From Daphnia carinata (taxonomy: Eukaryota; Arthropoda; Branchiopoda; Diplostraca; Daphniidae), in contig NC_081331.1 in the NCBI RefSeq assembly GCF_022539665.2, positions 11,378,638 to 11,442,637 of the forward strand: 64,000 bases of DNA, given 5' to 3'. The notes under the pieces were generated by a model. The model had not been told where the DNA came from. It did not search any database and worked only from the letters and a program-made list of their open reading frames with translations. The translations under genes were made by a program, and so were the position numbers. Shown here in pieces: positions 47,676 to 60,134 of the stretch; positions within the stretch are counted from its first letter, which is position 1, and every line of letters starts with the position of its first letter.

Positions 47676-49564
47676 TTAACGTTTCTCCTCTACATAATCG
47701 ATCTCTTCATCTTCAAAGCGACTGTATCCTTTATAACTGTCTGAGAACATTCTCAGAGCAGTTAGCTCTGATACTTTTGATGGCTTTTCAGGTTTAAGGA
47801 TTAAGATAAGAGGTGAAAACAGTAAATTGAGGATGCCAATGCAAAGCATAAGACGAGGGAATCCCAATGACTCTACCAGGACACCGCCTAAAATAGGACC
47901 TGTTAAGCGAAAGTTGTTACGAAGCAGCTGGTAGGCTTAACATTTTAAAATCATCAATTTACCCAGGCAATAAGCCAAGCTGACTGCTGTTTGACCTAGA
48001 GCGAAAGTTCTGCCGTACGATGGAGTAGTAGGCAAGTCGTCCGTTATGTCTGTACTTGGATGTTTATCGGCCAGTGTAGCCAACAGAGGTACGAGCGACG
48101 CATCAACTGCACCTATTCCGATTCCGATGCCAAAATGTGGACCAGTCAGATAAATAATGGAACTAACTAAAGGTACCTGGACAATTAAAAAAAATTCAGT
48201 TGTAAAATAGAATTTTATTTGCATAAATTTCTCGAAAATGCACGTTACCAAAGTGCAAGAAATACCCAAGATTATCACAGACAGCATTGCTACTTTCCAC
48301 CGGCCAACACGATACGCGAAACCACCCAGGAAATGAGTGGTAAGTAAATAACCGCAACTGTCGGGAATAAACACGGCCCCAAGTTGCCATCGCTGCAGCC
48401 ACAAGCATTTTTGTATGAAAACTTTGCAATTTTAGATTAAATTTCTTTTTACTTCAGGTTTCATTGTCTTCATGAGCCAAAGAGGCAAGCAAGGTTCCAA
48501 CAAAGACATAACCGATGTGGTTAAGAATATGGCCCCTATCGCGACGCCCAGAATCAAATTGCGATGATTAACATACTGAGAAACGCCAGGCGCAGCAGGT
48601 TTTTGGCTAAAATGATCTGAGGAAAAGCAAATGTTTTCTTCGATCAACTCTTCTTCAGCGAAACGTAGCGCCAACGAAAAAGCAACTGCATTACATTTTC
48701 AAAGGTTAAACAGTTATTAATCTCTCAGCTAAATTATGCCTCACCTAATAACATGACGGCAAGAAAAGTAATCAACAGGAATGGAACAGTTTTTCCAGTT
48801 AGATGGTATAAAAATCCAGCGATTGGATACCCGAGCAGGACTCCGACAGCCCCTCCACCCAAGGCTCGGCCAATTGCTTCACTCCGTTTAGCCTCTTCCC
48901 TGTAAGTGGATGCCACCAATCCTAGTCCTAAACAATTCATTAAAATTTGACATGTGTCCATGATATAAAAGAACATTTCAAACGTGTGCAACCAGCAATG
49001 GTAAAGCAAGCGGATGTGATGCCCTGCAGAGCCCGTGCCGATGACAAGACCTCGTAAGATCGTCCGAAAGCAAAAAGCAAAGAGCATAAGATCAAATTGA
49101 TGGTGCCAAAAACAAGAGGTAAAGAAAATCCTTTTTTCTGAATGACGATGGCGACTAATGGATTGGCAACCAACTGTACTATTGCTTTTAGCGAAAGCAA
49201 GAACCCAAGTCGACTGTTATCGCCTACTTCGGGCTGATAGCCCCGGCCAATGTGAAAATGCTGAGCAGAGGACTTTAACAGATTATACAAGCTGGCTTTA
49301 GTTAGCGTTTCATTGCTGGACTGGATTTCGGTGGCCGGAAGGACTCCAGTTTCATCTACGGGGTCGTGGTGTACAAAATGCGGTAGAATAGGAACTGCGA
49401 TTAAACAGTGGATTGAATTAAATGAAAAATTGAATTCAAGAGCTATCAGTATGTAACCAACCGACAGCCGTAAGTAAAAGATTGTCCAGCAGAAGAGCAA
49501 AATAAACACTTAACAGAACGCATTTTTCAGTAACGGTGCGTTCTCTAGCGAAAAGCTTCCTCAT
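47676..49564 (-). CDS. Vesicular amine transporter, SLC18 family (VMAT-like)
   Basis: This is a proton-coupled antiporter of the major facilitator superfamily that loads monoamines (or a related amine) into synaptic vesicles. The minus-strand exons are 49564-49462, 49394-48993, 48927-48745, 48685-48453, 48392-48249, 48176-47963 and 47899-47676, in phase, giving 500 residues. About twelve hydrophobic segments are visible. The first holds the family aspartate in LLLDNLLLTAVVPILPHF. A large luminal loop follows with an N-glycosylation site (SSNETL). Other marks are the MFS-type loop FGRSYEVLSSARALQGI, ASTYREEAKRSEAIGRALGG, the aspartate of GIGIGAVDASLVP, and TFALGQTAVSLAYCLGPILG. The acidic tail (SRFEDEEID) fits a vesicular sorting signal. 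It could also be an SLC18B1-type polyamine carrier; the luminal loop favours VMAT. Confidence 0.82.
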
Positions 49565-51811
49565 CTTTAACTATGCCGTTGTCTTCCGTCAAAGCTGATT
49601 CGTGCAATGGAAGTGAGGCGCTTCCGACTACGTGTTGCTCATGTATTTATAGCAAGTGGTGGCATTATCTTGCACAGCTAGCCCGGACTCACTGGCATAG
49701 TCCTCTGATGGGCAATTACTTGATGAGGCGTGTTAAAGGCTTAATCCGGATTTTCGGGACCTGGTTATCATGAGCGGAGCTTCCAGCAGTCAACCGAGCA
49801 CGGCTGGGTAAGTGATACGAATCCCCTAATAGCAACAACTTTATTAGTTAAAATTAAGTCTTCATACGAGCCCCTCGTCGCAATTAAGACAACTATTCAA
49901 GCATAAAATGGAGAGGCTCATTTTTATAGAGGCTTATATAGCCCTCATGTTTCAACGTTTGGCTTACCGGTTCAAGTTAACGGGTCGTTCGTATGCTGAA
50001 CAGGCTCTGAAAGAGGAGAGCCTAACACTATTCGTAAATCAAAACTAAGTTAAAACAAAGAAGATCATGTTTGCAGCAGACTCTGAAATAGGAGAGACTA
50101 ACCTTATTAATGTTCCTTAACCAAAAGCAAGCCAAAACAAAGGAAATTGTTGTTCTCGAAGGGACCTCATGTGCATTGTGATCAACTGATCGCTGTGGGA
50201 TAATTCGTTGTCGTATATTTACATTTTAATTTCTGAATGAATATCATACGTTATAAGTAATGATGTGGCCTGAATTAGACACAAGATGTCTAGTTTCATA
50301 ACTTGTCTAGTCGCACTGATATTGTAAAAATTTGGGTTTCGATGTGGGACGGACGCGTTCGTGCAAGACTATCATTTTTTGTGCAAGCATTTGTCGTTGA
50401 AGGATCGTTCAAGGCCTCCGTCGAAAGTAAGCCAATTGTCTTGGATGCCGGTATGAATCGCCATTCACACCAAAAATAGCAACCCTGATAGTAATCCAAC
50501 AGCATGTTTGGTCCAGTTGGCGAACATATCCGCAGTCCAATCAAACCATGCAAAGTAGTTCAGTTATCTGTACAGAGTATTAACATGCGAAAACTGTATA
50601 CGCGTTGACATAGTGAAACTTGGCTCTCAAAGATTAGTTTTTAGAATGGATGGTCTCCCGCAAACAACTAGTTGAAGCTAAATGGGAAAAATGAACAACT
50701 GTGTCAGCTACACTCCCGATACTAGGGGATCGTAAACCGCCATAAAAACGTCTTCGGAGGCACTCGTCGGTTTATACGAAACATCGTGTTAGTAGTAGAG
50801 AGGGCATAGGCATATTATTGATGACGGCCTCGACGTTTCACAGCCATCTTTAAAGACATGAGATGAAGCGGATTCCTGGCATTGACGTAGACATTGCGGA
50901 GGCAGCAGTTATTCTGATCCTTGAGCCAAGTCCTTGTTAATATTTTGTAGAAGAATGTTGTATGACGAACTAGAGACAGCAGCGCCTAGGTCGCCAAGAA
51001 TGACACTTATTCAAAACAAAAAGGGAAGAAAACAACAAAAACATAACTTATGAAAGATTGCATTAATATCTTTTAGAAATTCGAAAACTAGTTTGTTATA
51101 AGGATTTCTTTGAAATAAAGTTAGCTAAGTTGTCCTTCGTGAATAATGGAAAAATGTTTTCCCCGTTCATAAATGGCTCGACATTGCGCGCTGTGCCAAC
51201 TCGTTTTGCAATCAATCAGAACATTTCGCGTTATCCAATTTTTCATCTGACGTCTAGGTAGTCAGCACAATTGAGAAATGATGCATTAGGCGGTTTCAGG
51301 TCGCAGACTCTCCGTCATCAGACATCGTCGGGAATTTCCATAAGTCACCCAACAACATATTGTTATGCAACGTGCCCCCAATTGCCTCAATCATTGGCGT
51401 AGCGCTCGTTTGACCGTCATCATTTCCTAAAATACGATCAACACAATCAATTGGTATATACTAAAATCTAAAGTTTGCTTTGCTATATGTGCGTTTAACA
51501 CTTTAGCATGACCTATGAGCATCGCATAGCTGGTTCTTGTTTGTGCACGAGTACTCCCGGCACGATTGAAAATACAAACAGATTATGCAAAAGGGGGTGG
51601 GGAACTGAATCTGAGAGTAAGTCAGTTCCAATTGGAGACGTAGAGACATCACGTTTCATCATTCACCAATGGTTCACTTCCTCCATGTTTGTTGTTGTTT
51701 TTCTCGTCTGTTTGTTATTTGTTGGTGTAGATCACATGGCTGTTTGCGTTTGGGCTTTTCCAGAAGAAGATGACGCTGGCGAGATTCAATGGGTCCTAAC
51801 TCGTTATCGGG
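49565..51811. other. 2.2-kb gap between SLC18 and the Kunitz gene
   Basis: This is mostly non-coding. At about 49770-49809 an ATG starts MSGASSSQPSTAG and runs straight into a strong GTAAGTG donor. It may be the first exon of an unseen transcript, but I find no matching second exon. No repeats are obvious. Confidence 0.4.
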
Positions 51812-51818
51812 TATAAAG
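51812..51818 (+). promoter_or_regulatory. TATA box of the Kunitz gene
   Basis: TATAAAG follows CGGG, with a TTCATTCC initiator-like stretch about 30 bases downstream. It lies 154-160 bases before the ATG at 51972. A focused TATA promoter fits a tissue-specific secreted protein. Confidence 0.6.
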
Positions 51819-51971
51819 GACCGAGGATTGAGCTACGATTTTCATTCCATCATAGATTCCCTGCTAACCAACAAGTCTACTGAAAGAAGAAGAGTGTAAA
51901 CAGAGTTGTACTTTCTTAATTACGCAGTGCATTTTAAGACAATTACGACGAACAGAACAAAAGGAAAGACA

Positions 51972-54900
51972 ATGTTGTCGGAGAAATTGATACTCCTTCT
52001 GCTGCTTGCAGTCACTGTTATGGCCATTCCACGTAAGTTCAATTTCGATTGGCTTTGCATGTTAATTTCATTTATCCGAAGATCCTACCACCAGAAATTG
52101 ACTTGTTAACAATCTTATTAATGGCTTATCGCGATTGTGCATATCGAATTTCTTTATATGTGAGTTGAACCTTGGCGATAGCCCCCAGAACTTGCTTTTA
52201 AGTTCTACTAGACTGATTTAAAACATTTATCTTTGCTTGGTGTTGTAAAAAGGACCCGATGACAGTGAAGAGTCCAAGGACGACGACGATGATGACTGCT
52301 CTCTGCCGGCCATCATATCAGAAGCAAAGCGCTGTCGAGCATTCTTATCGCGCTGGACTTTCAAGAATGGCGCCTGTGAACAAATTACTTATGGAGGCTG
52401 CGGAGGAACTAAGAACCTCTTCGAAACAGAATATGCTTGCAACGCTAAATGCAATCGCAAAGGTGAGAGGACATTTAAACATTTCCTGTTCAAACCGGAA
52501 TTAATATGGTTTCTAACTGATAGCCTTGTTCCGTGGACCGGGTGCTCGAGCTCGGGAATTAGCGGCATCTTCACCATGCCAGTTGCCCTTGGCAACTGGA
52601 CATTGTCGTGCTCATATTCCCAGTTTTTACTTTGATTCTGCGACTGCTTCGTGCCAACCGTTTACCTACACCGGATGCAAAGGAAATGCTAACAATTTTA
52701 TTTCCATGGAAGATTGCCAACGGACATGTAAAGTTAGGTTGTCTGCAGCTGTAACTCTTCCGGCACCTGTTAAAGGTATCATAAATTTGATTGAAATTTT
52801 TATTTCGATATAAAAAAATGTTTGCTTTAAATAACTGCATCATTTATAATTTGCTTTGGTTTGTTATTTGTGTAGGTACTACAAAAAGCGTGAGCGACAT
52901 TTGCACGCTACCACCTGACAATAGCAAGAGCACTGGACGTGCGTGCTATGCGTTTGTTCCATCATGGACCTTTAACGCAACATCTGGCAAGTGCGAAAGC
53001 TACATCTATGGCGGTTGCGGCAAAACGGCCAACCTTTTCAAAACGGAAGAAGCCTGTCAAGCAACATGTAGTTCTACAGCAAGTAAGCTTTTATTAACTT
53101 CAAACAATGGGATATTCATTTCCTATAATTCGTTGTATTCTCAGGGAACATCGTTCAATCGGCAGTTCGCAATCAGGAGTCGTGCCTTCTTCCGATCGCT
53201 AAAGGGCCTTGTTTCGGTTTTATGAAACGCTACGCTTTCAATAAGGTATGGTTGCAAGACATTATCCACGAGCTAGTAAAGAACAAATTGTTTGGGTTGT
53301 CCAGGATAAGAATAGATGCGAATTGTTCACTTATGGAGGATGCCAAGGTAACGGCAACAACTTCGCTTCTGCCGATCAATGCTACGAGGCTTGTGGTGGT
53401 GCATTGCCCAGTTTAAGTGAGTGGACTCTTAACAAGTATTTTTTATGAGTCACTAATCATGTTCATTTTTCGATTCAGCTGCTGAATGCGAACAAGTGAC
53501 GTGCCCAATTTCTAATAAACGCTATTTTGAGAGAGGATGTCTTCCAGAGTACAAAGGAAAAGCTTGTTGTCCAACAAGCTTCAGCTGCCGTAAGTAACCT
53601 TTGAATTTACCTGCGAGATCTAAATTTTACATTGTTCTATTATCATCCTTACAGCTGATGATAAATCAGCTAAAGATGTGTGCCACTACGGTGGAATCAC
53701 GTACCAATTGGGCCAGAAAGTTGTGGCAGTTAGCGAAGATCAGCCGTGCAAAACCAATTGCTTCTGCGTGAGCAGCGCCGAACAGTAAGTATAGCATTAA
53801 TCTAATTATACTTCAGTCATTTAATTGCGATGATTTCAGTCAAGATGGAGCCACTATTAAATGCAGTGATGTAGAATGCCCATTAGTCGATCCCCCCGCC
53901 AAAGAGAAAGACGGATGTGAACTCGTCACGAAACCCAATACGTGCTGCCCTTCTTATCACTGTCGTGAGTTGATATTTATACATTTCCATTTTTACATGG
54001 CTGATCTGAAAGAAAACCTTTGAAAAATAATGACTGTTGATATTTGAACGGTTACAGACGACCATTCATCAGAAGAAAAAGAAGTCGATATCTGCTTACT
54101 GAACGGCCAAGAATACACGAAGGGACAAGCTATTCCAACCGGAGATCCATGCAAGACTTGCACATGCGTCGAAGGATTCACTGGTATACATCCACAAATG
54201 ATTTCACAGCTTTTCTAATGTATAGTGCTGATGGCGTTAATTATCTCAGGTTTGAATGGCCCCGGTTGTCGTGAAACTCAGTGTCTTATTGATAATCGTG
54301 TTGGATGCGTTCCAGTGTACACGGATAACGTTTGCTGTCCGACGAGTTACAAATGCGGTAAAGTAGATCTACTATTTTCGTTGTGTGCATTTTGATGATT
54401 TCGATGTTTCGTTATCAGCCAAAGACGCAACAAGTGCAGGTGAGAACACGCCAAGAATTATTCGCGTGGAAGGTGGGCCCGGCAAACAAGGCGCCGTAAC
54501 GTTGCCATTCTTAATTCCGGGAGGGAATGTTCGAAAATGGCAAGTGAAAGCCAATCTTTGTCTTTTACCCAAAGCAACTGGATGGTGCAGGGCATCTGTA
54601 CCGTCATTTTACTACGATGCCGATCAACTCAAGTGCTTGCCTTTCATATACGGCGGTTGCAGAGTGAGTTTTAATGAATCTGATGGCCTTTAAAATTGGT
54701 TTATTTCAATTCGTTTTGAGCAGGGAAATGAAAATCGTTTCGCTTCGGAAGCCGAGTGCTTGTCGACATGCCAACATTCTGACGAAGAAACTGTCGTGAC
54801 TGAAACTCCAGGGGAGGCTAGAAAAACAACTGAAGAGACTAAAAAAAGCTCATCGCCCTTCATTTGTAAGAAAACAATGGCATTATTGCTTGAGGAGTTT

Positions 54901-56742
54901 GTACTTTAATTATTCTTTTAGCAAGCGGAGCTGCAGTCACATTACCTGCAGTAGTTCCTGATGCTTGGGCAAAGCCAAAAGATCCTTCCGCCGTGTCCCT
55001 ACGTTGTTCCATGCCAATGCGTATTGGACCTTGTCGCATGTCCCTCGAAAAATACTATTACGACGCTGAGAAGAACGACTGCCTTTTATTCTTCTACGGT
55101 GGCTGCAAGGTACACTTTGCATCATTATATAAAAATGTTTGAAATGTAATCATTGTTTTTATCAATTCCAGGGTAACTCTAATCAATTCGATACCGCCGA
55201 AGAATGTCGACAAACATGTGGTGTTCAACCTAAAACGTCCACTGCCATCGAACAGCCAGATCAAGATATTGCCAGTAATACTCAATCGTTTCATAGTCTT
55301 GTTAAATGAATATTATTAATCAGTGTTTGAATCATAGGGGTGGCCAAGCAAAACGTGTGTGGCTTACCACAAGAACCTGGCCCGTGCAAAGGGCAAGTAC
55401 CTGCCTTCTTTTATAACGCGGAGACTGGCGCTTGTGAAAGCTTCTGGTACGGTGGATGCAGAGGCAACGACAATCGTTTCGAAACTGAAACTGAATGCCA
55501 GGCACGATGTATTCCGTCTGCATCTCTTTCACCTCACGTTCCTAAGGCCAGCCCCGTCGCTTCCATAGCTTCTTCCGGTAAGAAAGAGCAAAAACAAATT
55601 ACTTGAAAATTTAATTGTATGTCCACATTCTCATTTCAGGAACGATTTCTGAACACTGCAAGCTACCAGCAGATATCGGTCCGTGCAGGGCTGCCAAACC
55701 CCGTTACCATTACAATGCGACGGCCGGTGAGTGTCAGCCGTTCAATTTCGGTGGATGCCGAGGCAATGACAACAATTTCCACACGATCGAACAATGTCAA
55801 AGTGAATGTACTTCTAGTGGTACTGCCGAGCAACCATTACTTGCGTCGTGGAAGGTGGAAGTACGAGCTCGAAAGGAAATGAGAGAAGGTATTTATATAT
55901 TAGAAAATATTGAACGTTCCCATCTGACGCATATTTTCTGCTAAACAGACGAACTCACCAGGTGTAGATTACCAGCAGATGTAGGGTTTTGCCGTGCTTT
56001 CACAGAGCGATTCTATTACGACAGCATCGAAAATCAGTGCAAGACCTTCTCGTGGGGCGGATGCCGAGGAAACGCTAACAATTTCGCTTCTTCGGAAGAA
56101 TGTTTAGCCACTTGCGACAAGCTGGGCAAAGCAAGGGCAGCTGTTAACGATCCTAAATCACCTGCACGAGCCAGAGTCTCTCAGCGATTCAGGGCCAATC
56201 CAGTTGAAGAGGTCGCCCTACCGGAAGTGGACACTAAGGAGAACGAACACATAGAAATCGGTATGTTTAAAAGTGAAAATATTCGAAATATAGAATTTAA
56301 ATAACTGTGTTACCCTGCAGTCCCGAAAAGAGAGCAGTTGGTTTGCACGTTTGGCAACGAAACGATGAACTTGGGCGATCGACTTCAATCGGAAGATCCA
56401 TGTGAAGAGTGTGTGTGTTCGACTCCACCGGAAATCACGTGCACTCGACAAACATGCCCTCCTTTGCCTGGAATGGATGGGGCTTTATGTAGCGAAACCA
56501 TTATTCCTGGACAATGTTGCCCGAGCATCCAGTGCGTTTCCGCCAACCCACCAGTTATTAACGTTTGCGAGGTGAGTCCAATATTGAAAAGATCAAATAA
56601 CAGTATACGACACTGATTGTGATTCTTTGATTAGGGCGTCGGTTGCAAAGCTGGCGAGCAGTGCAAACCGAAATCACAAGAAAGTGCGGACGGAAGTTGG
56701 ATGGCTCCTATTGGTGTGTGTGTGCCAAACACTAAAGTGTAA
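51972..56742 (+). CDS. Secreted protein with nine Kunitz domains and vWC-like domains
   Basis: This looks like a secreted multi-headed serine protease inhibitor or matrix protein, papilin-like in domain style. Twenty exons give 1126 residues: 51972-52032, 52253-52462, 52524-52775, 52876-53082, 53145-53245, 53305-53416, 53479-53589, 53655-53784, 53840-53964, 54058-54183, 54250-54357, 54419-54663, 54724-54865, 54922-55109, 55172-55274, 55338-55577, 55640-55888, 55949-56260, 56321-56571, 56635-56742. All are in phase. A signal peptide (LILLLLLAVTVMA) is followed by four six-cysteine Kunitz domains. Cys-rich vWC-like segments come next (ending ACCPTSFSC, TCCPSYHC and VCCPTSYKC), then five more Kunitz domains, one vWC domain and a short Cys-rich end. 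Kunitz cores such as FIYGGCRGNENRF and FWYGGCRGNDNRF are clear. Exon 2 has a weak AAAAAG acceptor. I cannot name an exact orthologue. Confidence 0.9.
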
Positions 56743-56865
56743 TTTTTCAAAGATTCTTTCCACGGCAAGTCATCAGACATTAGTTATTCACTTTATCAGA
56801 CTTCATCTCGCCACACACTTGCCTCGCCACTTCTGAAATTCATTTAAAGATCCGTGTTCTACTTA

Positions 56866-56895
56866 AATAAAGTAGTTAAATAAAGTTAAATAAAA
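56866..56895 (+). terminator. Polyadenylation signals of the Kunitz gene
   Basis: Three overlapping or adjacent AATAAA hexamers lie about 125 bases after the stop codon, a usual place for 3' end formation. Confidence 0.65.
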
Positions 56896-57437
56896 TATCT
56901 ATTTACTAGCCATTTATTACCTACAAACATGCTTACTGACATGTCTTACTGGTGTTTGACACAGTAAGGAAATAAACAAAAACTTACGGGTATCGAAGAG
57001 GGTCACATATCCCGATGATTAGCTGCCGGCATCCATGAACCTAGTGGCCATGGGGAGGCTTACGAACACGTTCTACGATCACCTCTTCTCTACCTTCAGT
57101 TTGTGGGTCGATCTTTAACATGTAGTTAAAGTAGGAACGGTACTACAGATCGATGTGAAACGTTTGTATTGTCGTGTAGGTGTATGTGTGTAGTGTTTTT
57201 TTAGTGTGGTGCCATTTAGCCCCTTTATAGTGGGCATGGCTCTTCTTTCTTCTCTTCATTCTTCTCTTCTTTCTTGAAAGATTTTTCTATCACTTTTGTG
57301 TAGAATCTTGCGAATCCGTAGGGTTGAAGATGCTGAATGTTGCGTAATCCGATGCGAATCCGTTGCGATGAATCTTGGATGATGGGTGGTGGGAGGAGAT
57401 GGGGGGGAGGGCGGGAAGGGCTTGGAGGGCTTGGAAA

Positions 57438-57512
57438 TTGGCGGTGGCGGGACTTGAACCCGAGGACTACAGATTACAAAGCGAGGGTGATAACCTCTGT
57501 GCCAGGACCGCA
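57438..57512 (-). repeat. tRNA-like sequence in the gap
   Basis: Read on the minus strand, TGGCACAGAGGTTA (A-box-like) and GGGTTCAAGTCCC (perfect B box) are at tRNA spacing. Five of seven acceptor bases can pair (GCGGT with ACCGC). The anticodon stem is poor. It is a decayed tRNA or the tRNA-related head of a SINE. Confidence 0.5.
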
Positions 57513-57584
57513 CATCCCAAACAAATTTAGCTTTGGATGTCACCTATTCATATAGGCCGCTATGTACACATAGTAATGTCAGAT

Positions 57585-57655
57585 GACGTATGGCGCTGTG
57601 GCATAGTTCGCGGTTGCTATGGTGATTTCTCAGGTTCGAGTCCTTGTTGTTATAT
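57585..57655 (+). repeat. tRNA-like sequence in the gap
   Basis: An A-box-like TGGCGCTGTGGCATAG is followed by a B-box GGTTCGAGTCC at tRNA spacing. Acceptor and anticodon stems are weak. It resembles the loop elements of the palindrome in its degree of decay. Confidence 0.45.
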
Positions 57656-60134
57656 TAATAATTTTTTTTTTGCGCTTAACAGGTGTTTACCTGTGTTGCA
57701 TGTTTCAAGCAAGCAACCAAATTAAATAATATTCATAATTAACGCACTAAAATAGATACATAAAAACGTATTTCTGTAGAATTGTGCGCTATTTTCTAAA
57801 ATTTGGCAACGTTAAAGGAAAAAAAAAGGAGGAGTATGAAACAATAGAAGAGAACAAAATGCGGGATCTTTTACGTACCCTGCCTTACGGAATACAGTTT
57901 GGAGAACCAAATCACTTAGTTTCTTTCCACTAGCCATCAAAAAACGTTGTGTTCTTGTATTTGTGGTTACGATTTGATCTGTGAAAATTTTACATACTGC
58001 ATTTCTTGTGGTTATTAAAGTTGTTTTGTTTAATGAACGATGTTTAATATCCAAGTGTCGTCGTCCTAATGTGGTACGTGGAGAACCCTTTGTAAGGGAA
58101 ATGTTTCAACAACGGCTCGTGTTTTTCGAAATACCATTCGGGGAATCGCCCATGACTGCATCATGGGGAACACGTGCTCCAAGACCACTTGATGTCGGCA
58201 GCACACCTGCACTCCTTCTTCTTGCTACATCAACAAGTAGGCGTATGCATGATTCATCTATTAGCCTCACTCTATCGAATTAAAAACTGAAAAGAAGATT
58301 TCGAATTCAGGCCTAATCTATCGTGTTCAAAAAGAATAAGAGTAGGAACTTCCTTGTGCTTCATTTTTACTCAATGATATATTCACTACTTTGAGAATTA
58401 TCATTACGTCTTGTGTTAATTCTTTATGCATTCGAAGAGAGGGGCCTTTTGTTTTCCTTTCGTTAGCCCATGTTGTGCCGGATGAAAAAAATGTACATAA
58501 AAGAGCAAGGGAAATAAGCTGTGGAGTGAATATGCGCATGCGCTTTAGTGAAGGGAAGAACGTCAAGCAATGCGGAATGATCCGCATACCAAGAGAAGTG
58601 TCCGGCTACATTGAATGTTCAATTGCCTTCCGTTGATACAAGACGCTTGCAAATTTTATTACGGAACATTTGGAAAGAAATAACAAGTGAAACGTTCTGA
58701 CATTTACTTTTGGGGGTGTTGAATTGATTTCCGAGTTCATGTCAACGTGTACCCGAAACACACCGGCTGCTTTGATGGCTTCACATTTTTTCAAATTCAA
58801 TCCGGCCAACGCCAAACGAAGTAAGTTTAATTTCCATGATAATCAGAACTGTTATCTACTTTTCTTGCTCCTCATTTTCTGGTTTCTACTTATTTATTTT
58901 TTCTTCTATTGATTTCTCGAAAAAGAACTCTGATCTTCAACAGGTTACTTAAACGTTAGACGTTTTTGTGAATTGGTCTGTTCCACTGTCTCGTGTGACA
59001 TTTTATTCACTTAGCATTATTTTAGTAGTATTGTTTTTTTTTTTTCCTTTTTTTACATACGACATTCGGGGCCGCGCGTGGTTGCCTGATCATAATAGGG
59101 TAAAATTCTGGTTCCATAAATGGATGTTACTGAATTCTTATTACATAAACGAACACGGTTTTACCAGACCTCATGCGTTTCTTTTACTGTACCGTAACGC
59201 AGTTATTGCTAGCGCGTTAGTTTTTCTTTTCAATTTCCAAAATTGAAATCCGAACGTTGGTGTTTTGATGACGTCGTTTCATGCAGCAGGCGCCACCGCG
59301 CAAACCATTTAAATGATACAGATCGCCGCGTTTCTGCTCTAAACATACACACAGCCGGTCGTGTGTTTATATGTATAAACCGTTTTTACCAAAAAAAAAA
59401 AAATGGATACATTACAAACACACACATACCAGGCGAACGAGACAGCGGGAGGGGAACGATATAGTGAGGATTATAAAATGACGCATTAAAAATAGTGGCA
59501 GGGAGCGTTGACTGCTTTTTTTTATTGAAAAAAAAATGTGACCCCCTTTTTTAAAATTTCAATAGTTTTGTCATAACTCCATTGATGGATAGCTGTACAG
59601 AGAAGGGGCTTGTTTGCATGCTAAGTATAGACGACAGGATTGAAATCTATATCAATGCGAGCACGAGAGAAAGAAAGAGAACATCCTATTTTCTCATCCC
59701 TATATGTTTAGTGTTGCACCTATTTACAAGTCCCCCGTATTATCCGTCTACTCCCCCCATTCCATTTTTGTAGTCCGTTGTACTCGACTGACAGTAATAG
59801 GCAAACTGAAATGTTGACTCTTTTTTATTTCTTTTTTTTTTTAAGTTACGCTTTTGAAAGCATTTGCTTAGTGCTAAGCATCTGCTCTTTTCGTTAGTCG
59901 TTGTTCGTAGAAGAAAAAAGGTTTTAAAGTGCTTTTAAATCCGCTAGGATCGAGCCATTCCCCACAATTTCAACGCCTACCCCAAATACAACGAAATTTT
60001 TTACTGTCATAATCAATCTCTCACGTCTCTTTTTGAAAAGCTGTAAGGATGCTACATGAATTTGTCTTGTAAAGTAATATATATTATACGTGACGCAGCC
60101 CAACTGATGGTTTTTTTTTTACGCTTCAGTTGAC

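Larger units (their letters stand above)
56896..60134. other. 3.2-kb gap between the Kunitz and LMO genes
   Basis: This is non-coding, with two tRNA-like sequences (listed separately), a purine-rich G tract near 57380-57430 and AT-rich DNA. Open frames of up to 100 codons near 57812-58290 are not recognisable. An upstream LMO exon could lie here, because the first LMO coding exon follows an acceptor-like TTCAG. Confidence 0.4.

Noticed and set aside
49573-49773. 66-codon frame upstream of the SLC18 gene
   Set aside because: It lies in the probable 5' UTR/promoter region with no family resemblance.
57436-57460. LTR retrotransposon primer-binding site (TGGCGGTGGCGGGACTTG)
   Set aside because: The complementarity runs through a whole tRNA-like body, not 18 bases, and no LTR pair or gag/pol is present.
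57981-58283. 100-codon plus-strand frame as a gene
   Set aside because: No recognisable domain, no splice structure and AT-rich surroundings; likely chance.
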